Under the pieces are notes generated by a model. That model did not search any database. It was not told where the DNA came from and was given only the letters and a program-made list of their open reading frames with translations. From NCBI RefSeq assembly GCF_900105495.1, contig NZ_FNTF01000002.1, forward strand, positions 5,076,501 to 5,140,500: a stretch of DNA of 64,000 nt. Direction: 5' to 3'. This DNA comes from Pseudomonas frederiksbergensis (GTDB lineage Bacteria > Pseudomonadota > Gammaproteobacteria > Pseudomonadales > Pseudomonadaceae). Positions 30,047 to 41,889 of the stretch are shown one piece after another. Position 1 is the first letter of the stretch; each line of letters begins with the position of its first letter. Both the position numbers and the translations under genes were made by a program.

Positions 30047-30286
30047 ATGATCATTGTTCCGTTAGCAGAAGCAAAAAACAATTTATCCAAACTCGTCGAT
30101 GACGCAGCCGCCGGACAAGTCATCACGATCGCCAAACACGGCCGTCCCCTTGCCCGCCTGGTTCCAGTGGAAAGACCGCGCGGACAGCGAATTGGAGCGA
30201 TGAAAGGCAAACTCATCCTTACCGACGGCTTCGACGCCGCTTTGCCAGACGACCTGCTGGATGCATTTGAAGGGCAGCAACCATGA
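30047..30286 (+). CDS. Antitoxin of the Phd/YefM family
   Basis: A 79-residue antitoxin. The N-terminal half (IVPLAEAKNNLSKLVDDAAAGQVITIAKHGRPLARLVP, seen in parts) is the Phd/YefM DNA-binding fold. The C-terminal part (FDAALPDDLLDAFEG) is the acidic toxin-binding tail. A longer in-frame start exists upstream, but the ATG at 30047 has a near-perfect ribosome binding site and lies just after its own promoter. It overlaps the toxin gene by four bases. It neutralises the PIN toxin and probably represses its own promoter through the 30006-30029 inverted repeat. Confidence 0.88.
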   Translation: MIIVPLAEAKNNLSKLVDDAAAGQVITIAKHGRPLARLVPVERPRGQRIGAMKGKLILTDGFDAALPDDLLDAFEGQQP

Positions 30287-30660
30287 GGGTGTTGCTCGAT
30301 ACCCATGTACTGCTCTGGACACTCGCCGACGATCAGAAATTATCTGGCAAAGCCCGACAACTCATTAATAACGCCACTGAAGTTTATGTCAGCGCCGCGA
30401 CCTTCTGGGAAATGGCTATCAAGGTCGGTCTAGGAAAGCTAAGCGTTGATCTGGAGGAAATCCGCCAATACTGCATCCAAAGCGGATTTATTGAACTACC
30501 TGTTTCATCCGAACACGCCATTGCGGTGAAAGATCTGGAACCTCACCATCGTGATCCGTTCGACCGCCTCATCGTGGCCACTGCAATGACAGAACCGATG
30601 AAACTTCTTACTGCGGATCCAATGGTAGCCAAGTACACATCGTTGGCCATTTTGATTTGA
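30283..30660 (+). CDS. PIN-domain (VapC-like) toxin ribonuclease
   Basis: A 125-residue PIN-domain protein, a metal-dependent RNase expected to cut tRNA or other RNA when free of antitoxin. Acidic active-site residues are visible at Asp6 (LLDTHVLLW), Glu43 (FWEMAIK), Asp91/Asp94 (RDPFDRLIVATA) and Asp112 (LTADP). Together with a Phd antitoxin this is a common type II combination. The active site is complete, so the toxin is likely functional. After it, 30661-30978 holds no gene. Confidence 0.9.
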   Translation: MRVLLDTHVLLWTLADDQKLSGKARQLINNATEVYVSAATFWEMAIKVGLGKLSVDLEEIRQYCIQSGFIELPVSSEHAIAVKDLEPHHRDPFDRLIVATAMTEPMKLLTADPMVAKYTSLAILI

Positions 30661-30828
30661 GGCTGCTGGTCCCTAGGCAACGCAATAAAAAACGGGGCCT
30701 TCGGATTGTGTTGTTCCTTAACTGATTGCAAGGTTCAACTACCAAAAGCTGATGCTGATCACTGCTTCGGCAGAGATCGATCAGCTCGCAACCCTGACCT
30801 GAATGCTTAGGGCTTTTACTCCACCCAC

Positions 30829-30844
30829 ATAACGAAATTGTAAT
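30829..30844 (+). promoter_or_regulatory. Candidate metal-response box upstream of the OprD-family gene
   Basis: ATAACGAAATTGTAAT matches, with two differences, the 16-base box ATAACGGATTTGTAAT found in gene-sense orientation before czcC. It is 135 bases before the porin start, in the otherwise empty 318-base gap. It is probably a site for the heavy-metal response regulator encoded at 39479. Confidence 0.5.
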
Positions 30845-30978
30845 TCCCGCATCACCTTGGCGTTATCCGCAGCTTGCAACGATGTCACCCGGCGACCATG
30901 CCGGCGGGCCTTCTCCGCCGAACAATAAAAACCCACGCCGAAGCACGTTCCCGTTCTGCCGAACCCAAGGAGTGATTG

Positions 30979-32304
30979 ATGGTTAACAATACAAAAATGT
31001 CGATGGCCGCTTTAGCGGTGGTGGTCGGCTCCGGACCGTCCATGGTGATGGCGGATGATAAAGCCGAAGGGTTTATCGAGGGCAGCAGCCTGACGGTGCT
31101 CAACCGTAACTTCTACTTCAACCGTGATCACCGCAACGGCCAGTCCAGCCCCACCGGCAATGGTTATTCCGAAGCCTGGGCCCAAGCGGTGATCAGCAAG
31201 TTCGAATCCGGGTTTACCCAAGGCACCGTCGGCGTCGGTGTCGATGCGTTTGCGATGATCGGTTTGAGGCTCGACACCGGTGACGGGCGCAACGGTGGCC
31301 GTAGTTCGTTTGATGTGCTGCCAGTCAACAATGATGGCGAGGCGCGCAATGAGTACACGAAGATGGGTGGCGCCGCCAAAGTGCGAGCCTTCGATACGGT
31401 GGTCAAGGTCGGTGACGTGTTCCCGGCCAACCCGGTGGTGGCGGCCGGTGACTCGCGCTTGCTCCCGGAAAGCTTTCGCGGCGTGACGGCGACCAACACC
31501 AGCATCGAAGGCCTGTCGATTCAGGGCGGTCGGTTGCATGCGATGAGCCAACCCGTGTCCAGCGACATGCGCGAGAACTTCGCCACGTTTTATGCCGGCC
31601 CGGTCAATTCGCCGTGGATCGCTTACGGCGGCGGCGACTATGTACTGAACAAGAACCTCAGTTTCAGCCTGTACTCCAGCCGCCTCAAGGATGCCTGGAA
31701 TCAGTACTACGCCGGCACTGCCTGGACCTATCCGCTATCGGATGACCTGTCGCTGTTTGGCGGCCTGAACTATTACAAGGCTGTCGACGAAGGCAAACAA
31801 TTGCTCGGCAAGTTCGATAACAACATCTGGAGCGGCCGGGTCGGCGTGAAACTCGGCGCGCACTCCGTTGCGCTTTCGCACCAGCGCAACAACGGCAATG
31901 ACGACTTCGATTACCTGCGTCAATCCGACTCGATCTTCCTCGACAACTCCATCCAGTACAGCGACTTCAACTCGCCCAAGGAACGTTCGTGGATGGTGCG
32001 CTACGACCTCGACATGACCACTTACGGTGTGCCGGGGCTATCGTTCATGACTCGTTACGCCCGAGGCACCGACGCCGATTACTCCAACGCCAACGCCGTG
32101 TACATGCGCCGCGATGCTGACGGCAATCCGTTGACCGACCAGAAGCGCTGGGAGCGTGATGTCGAAGTCAAATACGTGGTGCAGAGCGGTTCGATGAAAG
32201 ACTTGTCGCTGCGTTTGCGCCAGGCCACGACTCGCGCCACGGCGTTTGAATCGGATCTGGATGAAGTGCGGGTGATTGTCGAGTACCCGTTGGCGATTCT
32301 CTGA
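30979..32304 (+). CDS. OprD-family outer membrane porin
   Basis: A 441-residue porin. A signal peptide ends near residue 26 (SMVMADDKAEG), and the mature protein begins with the family's GFIEGSSLTVLNRNFYFNRD and GYSEAWAQAVISKFESGFTQGTVGVGVDAFAM (seen in parts). It ends with a long beta strand (EVRVIVEYPLAIL). OprD relatives are substrate-specific channels for amino acids, small organic acids or aromatics. The ATG at 30979 has AAGGAG before it. The shared box at 30829-30844 and the neighbouring czc genes suggest metal control. Substrate not readable. Confidence 0.92.
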   Translation: MVNNTKMSMAALAVVVGSGPSMVMADDKAEGFIEGSSLTVLNRNFYFNRDHRNGQSSPTGNGYSEAWAQAVISKFESGFTQGTVGVGVDAFAMIGLRLDTGDGRNGGRSSFDVLPVNNDGEARNEYTKMGGAAKVRAFDTVVKVGDVFPANPVVAAGDSRLLPESFRGVTATNTSIEGLSIQGGRLHAMSQPVSSDMRENFATFYAGPVNSPWIAYGGGDYVLNKNLSFSLYSSRLKDAWNQYYAGTAWTYPLSDDLSLFGGLNYYKAVDEGKQLLGKFDNNIWSGRVGVKLGAHSVALSHQRNNGNDDFDYLRQSDSIFLDNSIQYSDFNSPKERSWMVRYDLDMTTYGVPGLSFMTRYARGTDADYSNANAVYMRRDADGNPLTDQKRWERDVEVKYVVQSGSMKDLSLRLRQATTRATAFESDLDEVRVIVEYPLAIL

Positions 32305-32368
32305 TTGAGCGGTTGCTACACATTCACCTTTAGAAGCTCCTTGCTCCTTTGGTAAGAGGTGAATCTTT

Positions 32369-32392
32369 GGCGTCCTTCGGGGCGCCTTTTTT
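32369..32392 (+). terminator. Terminator of the OprD-family gene
   Basis: A 7-bp stem with one G-T pair (32369-32375 with 32380-32386), a TTCG loop and six T, 64 bases after the stop. Confidence 0.88.
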
Positions 32393-32410
32393 ATGTGCGC
32401 CTGAATAAAA

Positions 32411-32448
32411 CCCATAGGAGCTGCCGAATATTCGGTAGCTCCTATGGG
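32411..32448 (-). terminator. Long palindrome, probable terminator of the DUF2790 gene
   Basis: An 18-bp stem with a single G-T mismatch (32411-32428 with 32431-32448) and a two-base loop. On the minus strand it is followed by TTTTATT, 30 bases after the DUF2790 stop. The sequence (TAGGAGCTGCCGAA) also belongs to a family of P. fluorescens intergenic repeats, so a mobile repeat may have been recruited as terminator. Confidence 0.7.
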
Positions 32449-32477
32449 GGAATCCGGTCCTGGCCATCAAGACGGTG

Positions 32478-32810
32478 TCAGCCGCCGCGATTGCGGCAAT
32501 CCCCCGCCACCGTGTATTTGATGGTGTTGAGCTGGCCCTTGGAGTCTTCATAGGTCATGGCCGTGGGGACTACGGCGCAGGCAGCTGGCGGGCGCACAAC
32601 GCTCACCACTTTCACCACGTCCAGCTTCATTCCGTATTCGTAGTCCTTGACCACCGGCGCCGGTTTGCCCTGGTTGGCCGCGTACTGCTGCATGGCTTTG
32701 GTATTGGCACTCAGCGCCCGCTCGAACGTCCGGTCACCACCACCCTCGGCGAACACATTCAGGGACATCGTCAGCACGCTGGCGAACGTCATTGACTTAA
32801 GCACTTTCAT
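32478..32810 (-). CDS. Small exported DUF2790-type protein
   Basis: A 110-residue protein with a signal peptide (MKVLKSMTFASVLTMSLNVF, cut before EGGGD) and the DUF2790 pattern: a VKDYEYGMKLDVVKVVSV segment, a cysteine pair (Cys in PPAACAVVP and in AGDCRNRGG) and MTYEDSKGQLNTIKY. Function unknown; such proteins in Pseudomonas are periplasmic and often found near metal genes. The frame is open further upstream; ATG 32810 is chosen because AAGGAA has correct spacing to it. Its first mature residues EGGGDRTFERALSAN match those of the next small gene. Confidence 0.85.
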   Translation of the reverse strand: MKVLKSMTFASVLTMSLNVFAEGGGDRTFERALSANTKAMQQYAANQGKPAPVVKDYEYGMKLDVVKVVSVVRPPAACAVVPTAMTYEDSKGQLNTIKYTVAGDCRNRGG

Positions 32811-32837
32811 ATCCATTTCCTTCCAATCCTGGCTCAT

Positions 32838-32869
32838 AAAAAAACCCGGCATCGAGACTCGATGACGGG
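32838..32869 (-). terminator. Terminator of the PtrA-like gene
   Basis: A stem of 10 bases per arm with one mismatch (32845-32854 with 32860-32869), followed on the minus strand by seven T. It lies between the two small exported-protein genes, so the DUF2790 gene is either read through this terminator or has its own weak promoter. Confidence 0.85.
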
Positions 32870-32889
32870 CTTGTTCAAGTGCGATGCGC

Positions 32890-33090
32890 TTACAAGTCTT
32901 TGGTGTTGCCGTCTTTCTTTTCATTGACGACGACGGGGTCGCGAGCTTGTTCCTTGGCGACGAACAGCTCTACAGAGCGGTCATTGGCGGTCATCATTTT
33001 TGCGAAGGTCCGATCACCGCCGCCTTCGGCCAAGACCAGAGAAGACATCGCCAACGCTGCTGCAAAGGCACTGATTTGTGCGAATTTCAT
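32890..33090 (-). CDS. Small exported protein with PtrA-type N-terminus
   Basis: A 66-residue protein with a signal peptide (MKFAQISAFAAALAMSSLVL, cut before AEGGGD) and the EGGGDRTFAKMMTAN start of the PtrA N-terminal family, then a short charged tail. PtrA of P. aeruginosa is a copper-induced small exported protein under CopR control. The box at 33162-33177 and the adjacent czc pump agree with metal induction. Molecular function unknown. Confidence 0.8.
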   Translation of the reverse strand: MKFAQISAFAAALAMSSLVLAEGGGDRTFAKMMTANDRSVELFVAKEQARDPVVVNEKKDGNTKDL

Positions 33091-33161
33091 GTTTGATTCC
33101 TCGTTTAGTAGCTGACGGGATCAAGGTAACAATCCGAACCTTTCGTAACGGTGGCGCGCAA

Positions 33162-33177
33162 ATTACATATCCGTTAT
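33162..33177 (-). promoter_or_regulatory. Candidate metal-response box upstream of the PtrA-like gene
   Basis: ATTACATATCCGTTAT on the plus strand differs in one base from the box before czcC (39092-39107) and lies at almost the same distance from its gene (72-87 bases, against 78-93). Confidence 0.6.
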
Positions 33178-33187
33178 GTGCCAAAAA

Positions 33188-33283
33188 ACTGTGGGAGCGG
33201 GCTTGCTCGCGAAGGCGATGGATCAATCAACATCAGTGTCGACTGACAGATTTGCTATCGCTAGCAGGCTAGTTCCCACAGGT
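33188..33283. repeat. REPIN (inverted pair of REP palindromes)
   Basis: GTGGGAGCGGGCTTGCTCGC at the left end and GCTAGCAGGCTAGTTCCCAC at the right end are inverted, diverged copies of one REP core, about 50 bases apart. This is the arrangement of REPIN elements in P. fluorescens. It sits just after the end of czcA. Confidence 0.8.
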
Positions 33284-33290
33284 AGATCAC

Positions 33291-36482
<3,192 letters not shown>

Positions 36483-36508
36483 TTAGGGGGAGTCTTCAAT
36501 GAGCTTCT

Positions 36509-37693
36509 TCAATGAGAGTGCTCGGCCGAGGCCTTGCCCAGTTCCGATTTGAGAACGAAGCTGCCGGCCGCAGCGACTTGCGCACCGGCCTCCAGCCCCT
36601 GCGTAACTTCCACCTGCCCCGCTGCACGACTGCCCAGCTCCACGGCCCGCGCCTCGAAGCCGTCATCGGTGCGCACGAACACCGTGGGTTTGTCCTCGAC
36701 GGTCTGGATCGCAGCTTCCGGCACCGCCACGTTGGCCTGACGGCTGTCGGTAGCGACCAGTGCGGTGACGAACAATCCGGGACGCCACGAACCTTGAGGG
36801 TTTTCCAAGGTGACGCGAACGGTGGCGGTACGGGTCTGTTCGCCGAGTAAACTGCCGACGTAAGCCACCGTGCCGGCGACTTGCGCATTGAGTTCCGGGG
36901 CGCTGACAGTGACCGCTTTGCCCACCTGCACCTTGTTCAGATCCTTGGACGAAACGCCGAAGGTTACCCACACTCGCGACAGGTCCGAGAGCGTGAACGC
37001 CGCCGTGGTTTCGTCGACCACCTCCCCTGACGTCAGATGCTTTTCCACTACCACCCCGTCGAACGGCGCGCGCAGTTCATAACGATTGCCGCCGGTGGCA
37101 ACCACGCTGCCACTGAGTACGCTGATCTTTTGCCGGGCGTTGTTCACGGCGATTTCGGCTTCTTCCAGCGCCTGGCGCGCCTGCAGCAAATCCTGCTCGG
37201 CGGAAATCTTGTCCTGCCACAACTGCTTCTCGCGCTCGTAGGTGGTGCGCGCCAAGGCCAAGCGCCGTTGCGCCGCAGCCTGTTCGCTACGCTGATCGGA
37301 GATCTGCTGACTGGCGATCACCGCCAGCAGCTGGCCCTTCTTCACCCACTGCCCGAGATTGACCGACACCGACTCGACTACCCCTGGCACCCGCGGTACG
37401 ACGTGGGCGGTGCGGTCTTCGTCCAGGCGCACTTCGCCGGGGAACGACAAACCGAGGCTGATGCTTTGCGCCCGCGCTTCGGTCAGTTGAATGCCCGCCG
37501 CCGCGATCTGCTCGGCACTCAACGTCAGATGCCCCTCTTCACCTTCGGCTGCAACGCCTTTTTCGTCGTGGTCCGCATGCTCCGCCGCTTCATCGGCGTG
37601 GGCCTCGATGGACCCGTTGCCCGCCCACATCGAGCCAATACCAATGCCCAGCGCCAACGTTGCCACCGCGACAACGATCAGTTTTTTATCCAT
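36509..37693 (-). CDS. czcB: Heavy-metal RND efflux periplasmic adaptor protein
   Basis: A 394-residue membrane-fusion protein linking CzcA to CzcC. It has an N-terminal membrane anchor (LIVVAVATLALGIGIGSMWA), a short His/Glu/Asp-rich stretch (HADEAAEHADHDEKG) that could bind metal, a lipoyl-type half (RVPGVVESVSVNLGQWVKKG), a coiled-coil hairpin around residues 145-205 and a final HSH. The frame is open to 37819, but ATG 37693 has AGAGGAG before it and places the anchor at the start. Confidence 0.94.
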   Translation of the reverse strand: MDKKLIVVAVATLALGIGIGSMWAGNGSIEAHADEAAEHADHDEKGVAAEGEEGHLTLSAEQIAAAGIQLTEARAQSISLGLSFPGEVRLDEDRTAHVVPRVPGVVESVSVNLGQWVKKGQLLAVIASQQISDQRSEQAAAQRRLALARTTYEREKQLWQDKISAEQDLLQARQALEEAEIAVNNARQKISVLSGSVVATGGNRYELRAPFDGVVVEKHLTSGEVVDETTAAFTLSDLSRVWVTFGVSSKDLNKVQVGKAVTVSAPELNAQVAGTVAYVGSLLGEQTRTATVRVTLENPQGSWRPGLFVTALVATDSRQANVAVPEAAIQTVEDKPTVFVRTDDGFEARAVELGSRAAGQVEVTQGLEAGAQVAAAGSFVLKSELGKASAEHSH

Positions 37694-37742
37694 GGAAACT
37701 CCTCTGCGCCATGCCATCGCGCAGTGATCTGAAAGGTGAAAT

Positions 37743-39014
37743 TCAAGGGCTGACGGCGAGTGCGCCGAGGTCGCCGAAAATGCGTTCGATGCGCACCCGC
37801 GCTTCCGTCGCCTCGGCAACGGCCTGGATGTATTGGGTGCGGGCGCTGATCAGGGTGCGCTGGGCGTCGAGCACGTCGAGGAAACCGAACTTGCCCATTT
37901 CGAAGCCGCGCGTGGCGCTGTCCACTGCACGTTGTGCGGCGGGCAGGATGGTCTGGTTGAACGCCTGGACTTCGCCGTTGGCGGTCTGCCATTGCTCAAG
38001 GGTGGTCTGGATTTCGGTGCGCAAGCGCAGCTCGGTGGCGTTGCGCAGATCCCGCGCCTGATCGGTACGGCGCGCTGCCGCCAGCACGTTGCCCTGATTG
38101 CGGTTGAACAGCGGAATCGGCATCGACAGCCCGACCACGTTGACCCGCTCGCGCTCCTGTTCGCTGTACTGACTGCCGATGCTCACGGTCAGGTCGGGAA
38201 TCCGTTGCGCCTTCTCCAGTCCCAACGATGCCTCGCGCTGATCGATCTGCAACGTGGCCAGCTGCAGCTCGGCGGTCTCGTTCAGGCGCTCCAGCAAGCG
38301 GGTCGGCGGCGGCACGGCGGGCATGCTTTGCGTGGCCGTCTGCACGGTGGTCGAAGTCGGTAACGGTGCGCCCATGACCTGCGCCAGTTGCTGATAGGCG
38401 TTGGCCTGATCCCGTTCGGCGCGGCTCAGTTCCAGTCGCACTTCGGAGCGTTGCACTTGCGCCCGTGTGCCTTCGACTGGCGACGACTTGCCCGCCTCGA
38501 TCCGCCCCAGCGCCACGCGCAATCCGTGCTCGGCCAGTTGCAGCGACTGGCGAGACAACTGCACGCGTTGCTGCGCAGTCTGGGCGCTGGTGAATGCCTG
38601 AACCACATCGGCGCGCAAGACATTGCGCTTGCGCTGCAGTTCGATCCCGGCGGCGTCCTGGGCGCGGCTGGCGACATCGATCCGCGCGCCGCGCTTGCCG
38701 CCCAGTTCAATCGGCTGGCTGAGCATCACTGTGGTGGTGCGCGAATCGCGGCGGGTGTCCTCGGCTTCCCACGACACTTCGGGGTTGGGGATCAGACCGG
38801 CCTGCTGGCGGTCACCCTCGGCGATGCCGATTTCCCATTGCGCCGCTGCCAGATCCGGGTTGCCGGCGAATGCGGTTTGCAGGGCCTGATCGAGGGTCAG
38901 GGTCGATGCATTGGCAAAAGGCGCGCCGGCCAGCAACAAACCGCCGCTGACCATGACCATCCACGCCGTTTTTTTCAGGCGTGACCGCGCCGTCAGTTCT
39001 CTTAAACCGGGCAA
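37743..39014 (-). CDS. czcC: Heavy-metal efflux outer membrane factor
   Basis: A 423-residue TolC-like outer-membrane channel of the CzcC type, with the long alternating coiled-coil regions of the family and a signal peptide ending GAPFANA near residue 36. The start is unusual: no ATG fits. TTG at 39014 has AAAGGAAG at good spacing; TTG at 39035 is an alternative and ATG at 38960 would remove most of the n-region of the signal peptide. First gene of czcCBA, with the metal-response box about 80 bases upstream. Confidence 0.92.
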   Translation of the reverse strand: MPGLRELTARSRLKKTAWMVMVSGGLLLAGAPFANASTLTLDQALQTAFAGNPDLAAAQWEIGIAEGDRQQAGLIPNPEVSWEAEDTRRDSRTTTVMLSQPIELGGKRGARIDVASRAQDAAGIELQRKRNVLRADVVQAFTSAQTAQQRVQLSRQSLQLAEHGLRVALGRIEAGKSSPVEGTRAQVQRSEVRLELSRAERDQANAYQQLAQVMGAPLPTSTTVQTATQSMPAVPPPTRLLERLNETAELQLATLQIDQREASLGLEKAQRIPDLTVSIGSQYSEQERERVNVVGLSMPIPLFNRNQGNVLAAARRTDQARDLRNATELRLRTEIQTTLEQWQTANGEVQAFNQTILPAAQRAVDSATRGFEMGKFGFLDVLDAQRTLISARTQYIQAVAEATEARVRIERIFGDLGALAVSP

Positions 39015-39091
39015 TGGAATACTTCCTTTAATCAAGAATCTTCGATGCCGCCACGGTAGGGTTTTGAACTTATCGACAAGGTGACTGAAAC

Positions 39092-39107
39092 ATTACAAAT
39101 CCGTTAT
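39092..39107 (-). promoter_or_regulatory. Candidate metal-response box upstream of czcCBA
   Basis: ATTACAAATCCGTTAT on the plus strand, in the 464-base gap between czcC and czcR. It matches the boxes before the PtrA-like gene and the OprD-family gene. No good copy was found facing czcR. The rest of the gap holds no recognised gene. Confidence 0.6.
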
Positions 39108-39478
39108 CCACGGTTGCGCCAAGTTGTTTTGCTCTAGCATGCAAAGCGCAAATACCTAACTAGCAATACATAGAAACAAATGATGTGCCGGCATCCGTCG
39201 AACAGTACTTGTCTCAATTCACCTCTCATGAGGCAGATGGATTTTTGTTCCCGCCTGCTGCGACAGGCTGTCGCAGACTGTGGTTTTAAAGCCTCAACAC
39301 CGAGTAATCGGTTGACTCTGTAGTCACTACAGCCTTTACCTTGCACGCCTGCAAACGGAGAAAGTGCTGTAGGAAAATAGTGATTCGTTATTCAAACCCG
39401 TCCGGAAGCCCTTACAAAAACAACAACTTTCCCGGCCACCTTAATTAAATATCCATTCAATGAAAGTGGTGATTGATC

Positions 39479-40153
39479 ATGCGAATCCTTGTCGTCGAGG
39501 ACGAGCTTAAAGCTGCCGAATACTTACATCAGGGACTGACGGAAAGTGGTTATATCGTTGACCACGCCGCCAATGGCGCCGATGGATTGCATCTGGCGCA
39601 ACAACAGGTTTATGACCTGATCATTCTGGATGTGAATCTGCCGGAACTGGACGGCTGGGGCGTGCTGGAACAACTGCGTCGCACTCACTCCACGCGGGTG
39701 ATGATGCTCACCGCGCGCGGTCGCCTGGCTGACAAGATTCGTGGCCTCGATCTGGGCGCCGACGATTATCTGCTCAAGCCGTTCGAGTTTCCGGAATTGC
39801 TGGCACGGGTGCGCTCTCTGATGCGTCGCAGCGAGAACATCCCGGTGCCGCAGGTACTGAAAGTCGCCGACCTGGAACTCGACCCTGGCCGTCATCGTGC
39901 GTTTCGTGGCGAACAGCGTATCGACCTGACCACCAAGGAGTTCGCCCTGCTGCATCTGTTGATGCGCCAGTCCGGCGAAGTGCTGACCCGCACCCAGATC
40001 ATTTCGCTGGTGTGGGACATGAACTTCGACTGCGACACCAACGTGGTCGAAGTGTCGATCAGGCGGTTGCGGGCGAAGATCGATGACCCGTTCGACAACA
40101 AGTTGATCCACACCCTGCGCGGTGTCGGCTACGTGCTGGAGTCGCGGGAATGA
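39479..40153 (+). CDS. czcR: Heavy-metal two-component response regulator
   Basis: A 224-residue OmpR/PhoB-type regulator: receiver domain with Asp51 ([12 protein letters not shown]) and acidic pocket VVEDE, then a winged-helix domain ([36 protein letters not shown]). It belongs to the CzcR/CopR/IrlR group. Adjacent, divergent czcCBA and the overlapping sensor gene give the role: activation of metal efflux. It probably binds the 16-bp box seen at three promoters here. The ATG at 39479 is preferred over a TTG two codons earlier. Confidence 0.9.
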   Translation: MRILVVEDELKAAEYLHQGLTESGYIVDHAANGADGLHLAQQQVYDLIILDVNLPELDGWGVLEQLRRTHSTRVMMLTARGRLADKIRGLDLGADDYLLKPFEFPELLARVRSLMRRSENIPVPQVLKVADLELDPGRHRAFRGEQRIDLTTKEFALLHLLMRQSGEVLTRTQIISLVWDMNFDCDTNVVEVSIRRLRAKIDDPFDNKLIHTLRGVGYVLESRE

Positions 40154-41559
40154 AGCCGGCCAGCCTGTCGATGCGGCTGGGGCTGACGGTCAGTATTCTC
40201 GGCGCGCTGCTCGTGGTGTTCCTGGCGATCCTGGCGTATTTCGCCCTGACCCATGAGCTGAACGGGTTATCCAGGGACAGTCTGGAAAAGAAGATGGAGC
40301 AGGTTGAACACAGCCTGTCGCTGTACACTGACCCCGGCGAAATCAGGGCGAAACCGCACATCCTGCTTGATCAGGTCATGGGCCATGACAACCTCACGCT
40401 AACCATTTACGACCGCAACAACCTGCGCACGCAACTGCTCAAATCCGGCACCGGCATGGCCGATCCGCGACTTGAATTGAAGGCGGTGCGGGCCGTCAGC
40501 GACGAGTTGGCCTACACCACCAACACCGACGCCAAGGGGGCGAAATTCCTCACAGCGTCCAGGCTGATCAGCCTCAAGGACGGCACACGCGTCCCGGTGC
40601 TGTTATCGATGGACAACGCCCACGATGAGGCCTTGCTCAGCGCCTACCTGCGCTCGACCCTGATTGCCTTGCCGTTACTGCTGATCTTTATCGGACTGAG
40701 TGCCTGGGGCGCGGTGCAGCGCGGTCTGGCGCCGATGCGTGAATTTCGCAAAGTGGCGGCGATGGTCTCGACCCAGGATCTGGATCATCGGCTGTCGGTG
40801 GTGAACATGCCCCAGGAGCTGAGCGAACTGGCGCAGGGCATCAACTTCATGCTGCATCGTCTCGACGCCGGTGTGCAGCAGCTGTCGCAGTTCTCTGATG
40901 ATTTGGCGCATGAGCTGCGTACGCCGATCAACAATTTGATGGGCAAGGCGCAGGTGACGTTGTCCCGCGAACGCAGCGTGAATGAGTACAAGGATGTCCT
41001 GGTTTGCTGCACTGAAGAGCTGGAGCGCGTGGCGCGGATTGTCTCGGACATGCTGTTTCTGGCACAGGTCAGTCACCCGTCGGCGCTCGCGCCGTTCGAG
41101 TCGGTTGCCCTGGAAGAAGAAGCCTGGAAAGTCGCCGAGATGTTTTCCCTGTCGGCGCAGGACAAGCAGGTCCATCTGAACGTGGTCGGCAGTGCGCAGG
41201 TGATGGGTGACCGGTTGATGATTCAACGGGCGATCTCGAATTTGCTGTCCAACGCACTACGCCACTGCCCGCCCGGGAAAACCGTAACGCTGCTGATTGA
41301 GCGCGGCGCGACCCAGGTTTCGTTGCTGGTCAGCAACCCGGGCGCTGGGATTGAGGCGCAGCATCTGCCGCACCTGTTTGATCGGTTCTACCGGGTCGAC
41401 AGCAGCCGCTCGCGTTCACAGGGCAGCACCGGGTTGGGGTTGGCGATTGTGCGGTCGATCATGAGCCTGCATCAGGGTGTGGCCGAGGTGAAGAGCTTGC
41501 CGGGGGCGATGACGGTGTTTCGGTTGGGATTTCCTGCGGTTGAGCGGGTGGCGCGCTGA
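40150..41559 (+). CDS. czcS: Heavy-metal sensor histidine kinase
   Basis: A 469-residue membrane kinase: helix 1 at about 10-33, periplasmic sensor region to about 165, helix 2 at about 167-187, HAMP segment, dimerisation box with His254 ([15 protein letters not shown]), and ATPase boxes [20 protein letters not shown] and [12 protein letters not shown]. It is of the IrlS/CopS/CzcS heavy-metal class and overlaps czcR by four bases. Confidence 0.92.
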   Translation: MKPASLSMRLGLTVSILGALLVVFLAILAYFALTHELNGLSRDSLEKKMEQVEHSLSLYTDPGEIRAKPHILLDQVMGHDNLTLTIYDRNNLRTQLLKSGTGMADPRLELKAVRAVSDELAYTTNTDAKGAKFLTASRLISLKDGTRVPVLLSMDNAHDEALLSAYLRSTLIALPLLLIFIGLSAWGAVQRGLAPMREFRKVAAMVSTQDLDHRLSVVNMPQELSELAQGINFMLHRLDAGVQQLSQFSDDLAHELRTPINNLMGKAQVTLSRERSVNEYKDVLVCCTEELERVARIVSDMLFLAQVSHPSALAPFESVALEEEAWKVAEMFSLSAQDKQVHLNVVGSAQVMGDRLMIQRAISNLLSNALRHCPPGKTVTLLIERGATQVSLLVSNPGAGIEAQHLPHLFDRFYRVDSSRSRSQGSTGLGLAIVRSIMSLHQGVAEVKSLPGAMTVFRLGFPAVERVAR

Positions 41560-41597
41560 GGTGTCCGGCTCCCGACTTCCAATATCCGGGCCGGCCA

Positions 41598-41826
41598 CTT
41601 CGCGGGCAAGCCCGGCTCCCACAGTGATCGGGGGTGGTCACAGAATCTGTAGACATCACTGAAACCTGCGGGAACGGGCTTGCCTGCGAAGGCGCCCGGT
41701 CAGTCAACACCTTTGTTGCCTGACACACTGCTATCGCGAGCAGGCTCACTCCTACAGGCGTTGTGCCGGTCACAAATGCTGTGAACACCGCAGATCATTG
41801 TAGGAGTGAGCCTGCTCGCGATTGCA
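41598..41826. repeat. Cluster of four REP palindromes
   Basis: REP cores lie at about 41598-41624, 41665-41692, 41730-41758 and 41800-41826, in alternating orientation (for example TTCGCGGGCAAGCCCGGCTC, then GGGAACGGGCTTGCCTGCGA, then TATCGCGAGCAGGCTCACTC). They fill the gap between czcS and the end of the ABC transporter operon, where the two transcripts converge. Confidence 0.8.
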
Positions 41827-41845
41827 ATGGATCAGGCGCCAAAGA

Positions 41846-41869
41846 AAACGGCACCTCACGGTGCCGTTT
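41846..41869. terminator. Bidirectional terminator between czcS and the ABC operon
   Basis: A perfect 10-bp stem AAACGGCACC/GGTGCCGTTT with a four-base loop. On the minus strand it ends in TTTTCTTT, 20 bases after the substrate-binding protein stop, so it mainly serves that operon. Confidence 0.85.
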
Positions 41870-41889
41870 GCGTTTCACATTACAGACGC

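Noticed and set aside
29810..30286. A single 158-residue antitoxin starting at 29810
   Set aside because: A strong promoter and ribosome binding site lie inside the frame directly before ATG 30047, and the first part resembles a different antitoxin family.
32411..32448. Operator for the small exported-protein genes
   Set aside because: It lies downstream of both genes and is followed by a T-rich run on their strand, so a terminator is the simpler reading.
41598..41826. CRISPR-like array
   Set aside because: The repeats alternate in orientation, differ in sequence and are unevenly spaced, as in REP clusters; no cas genes are present.
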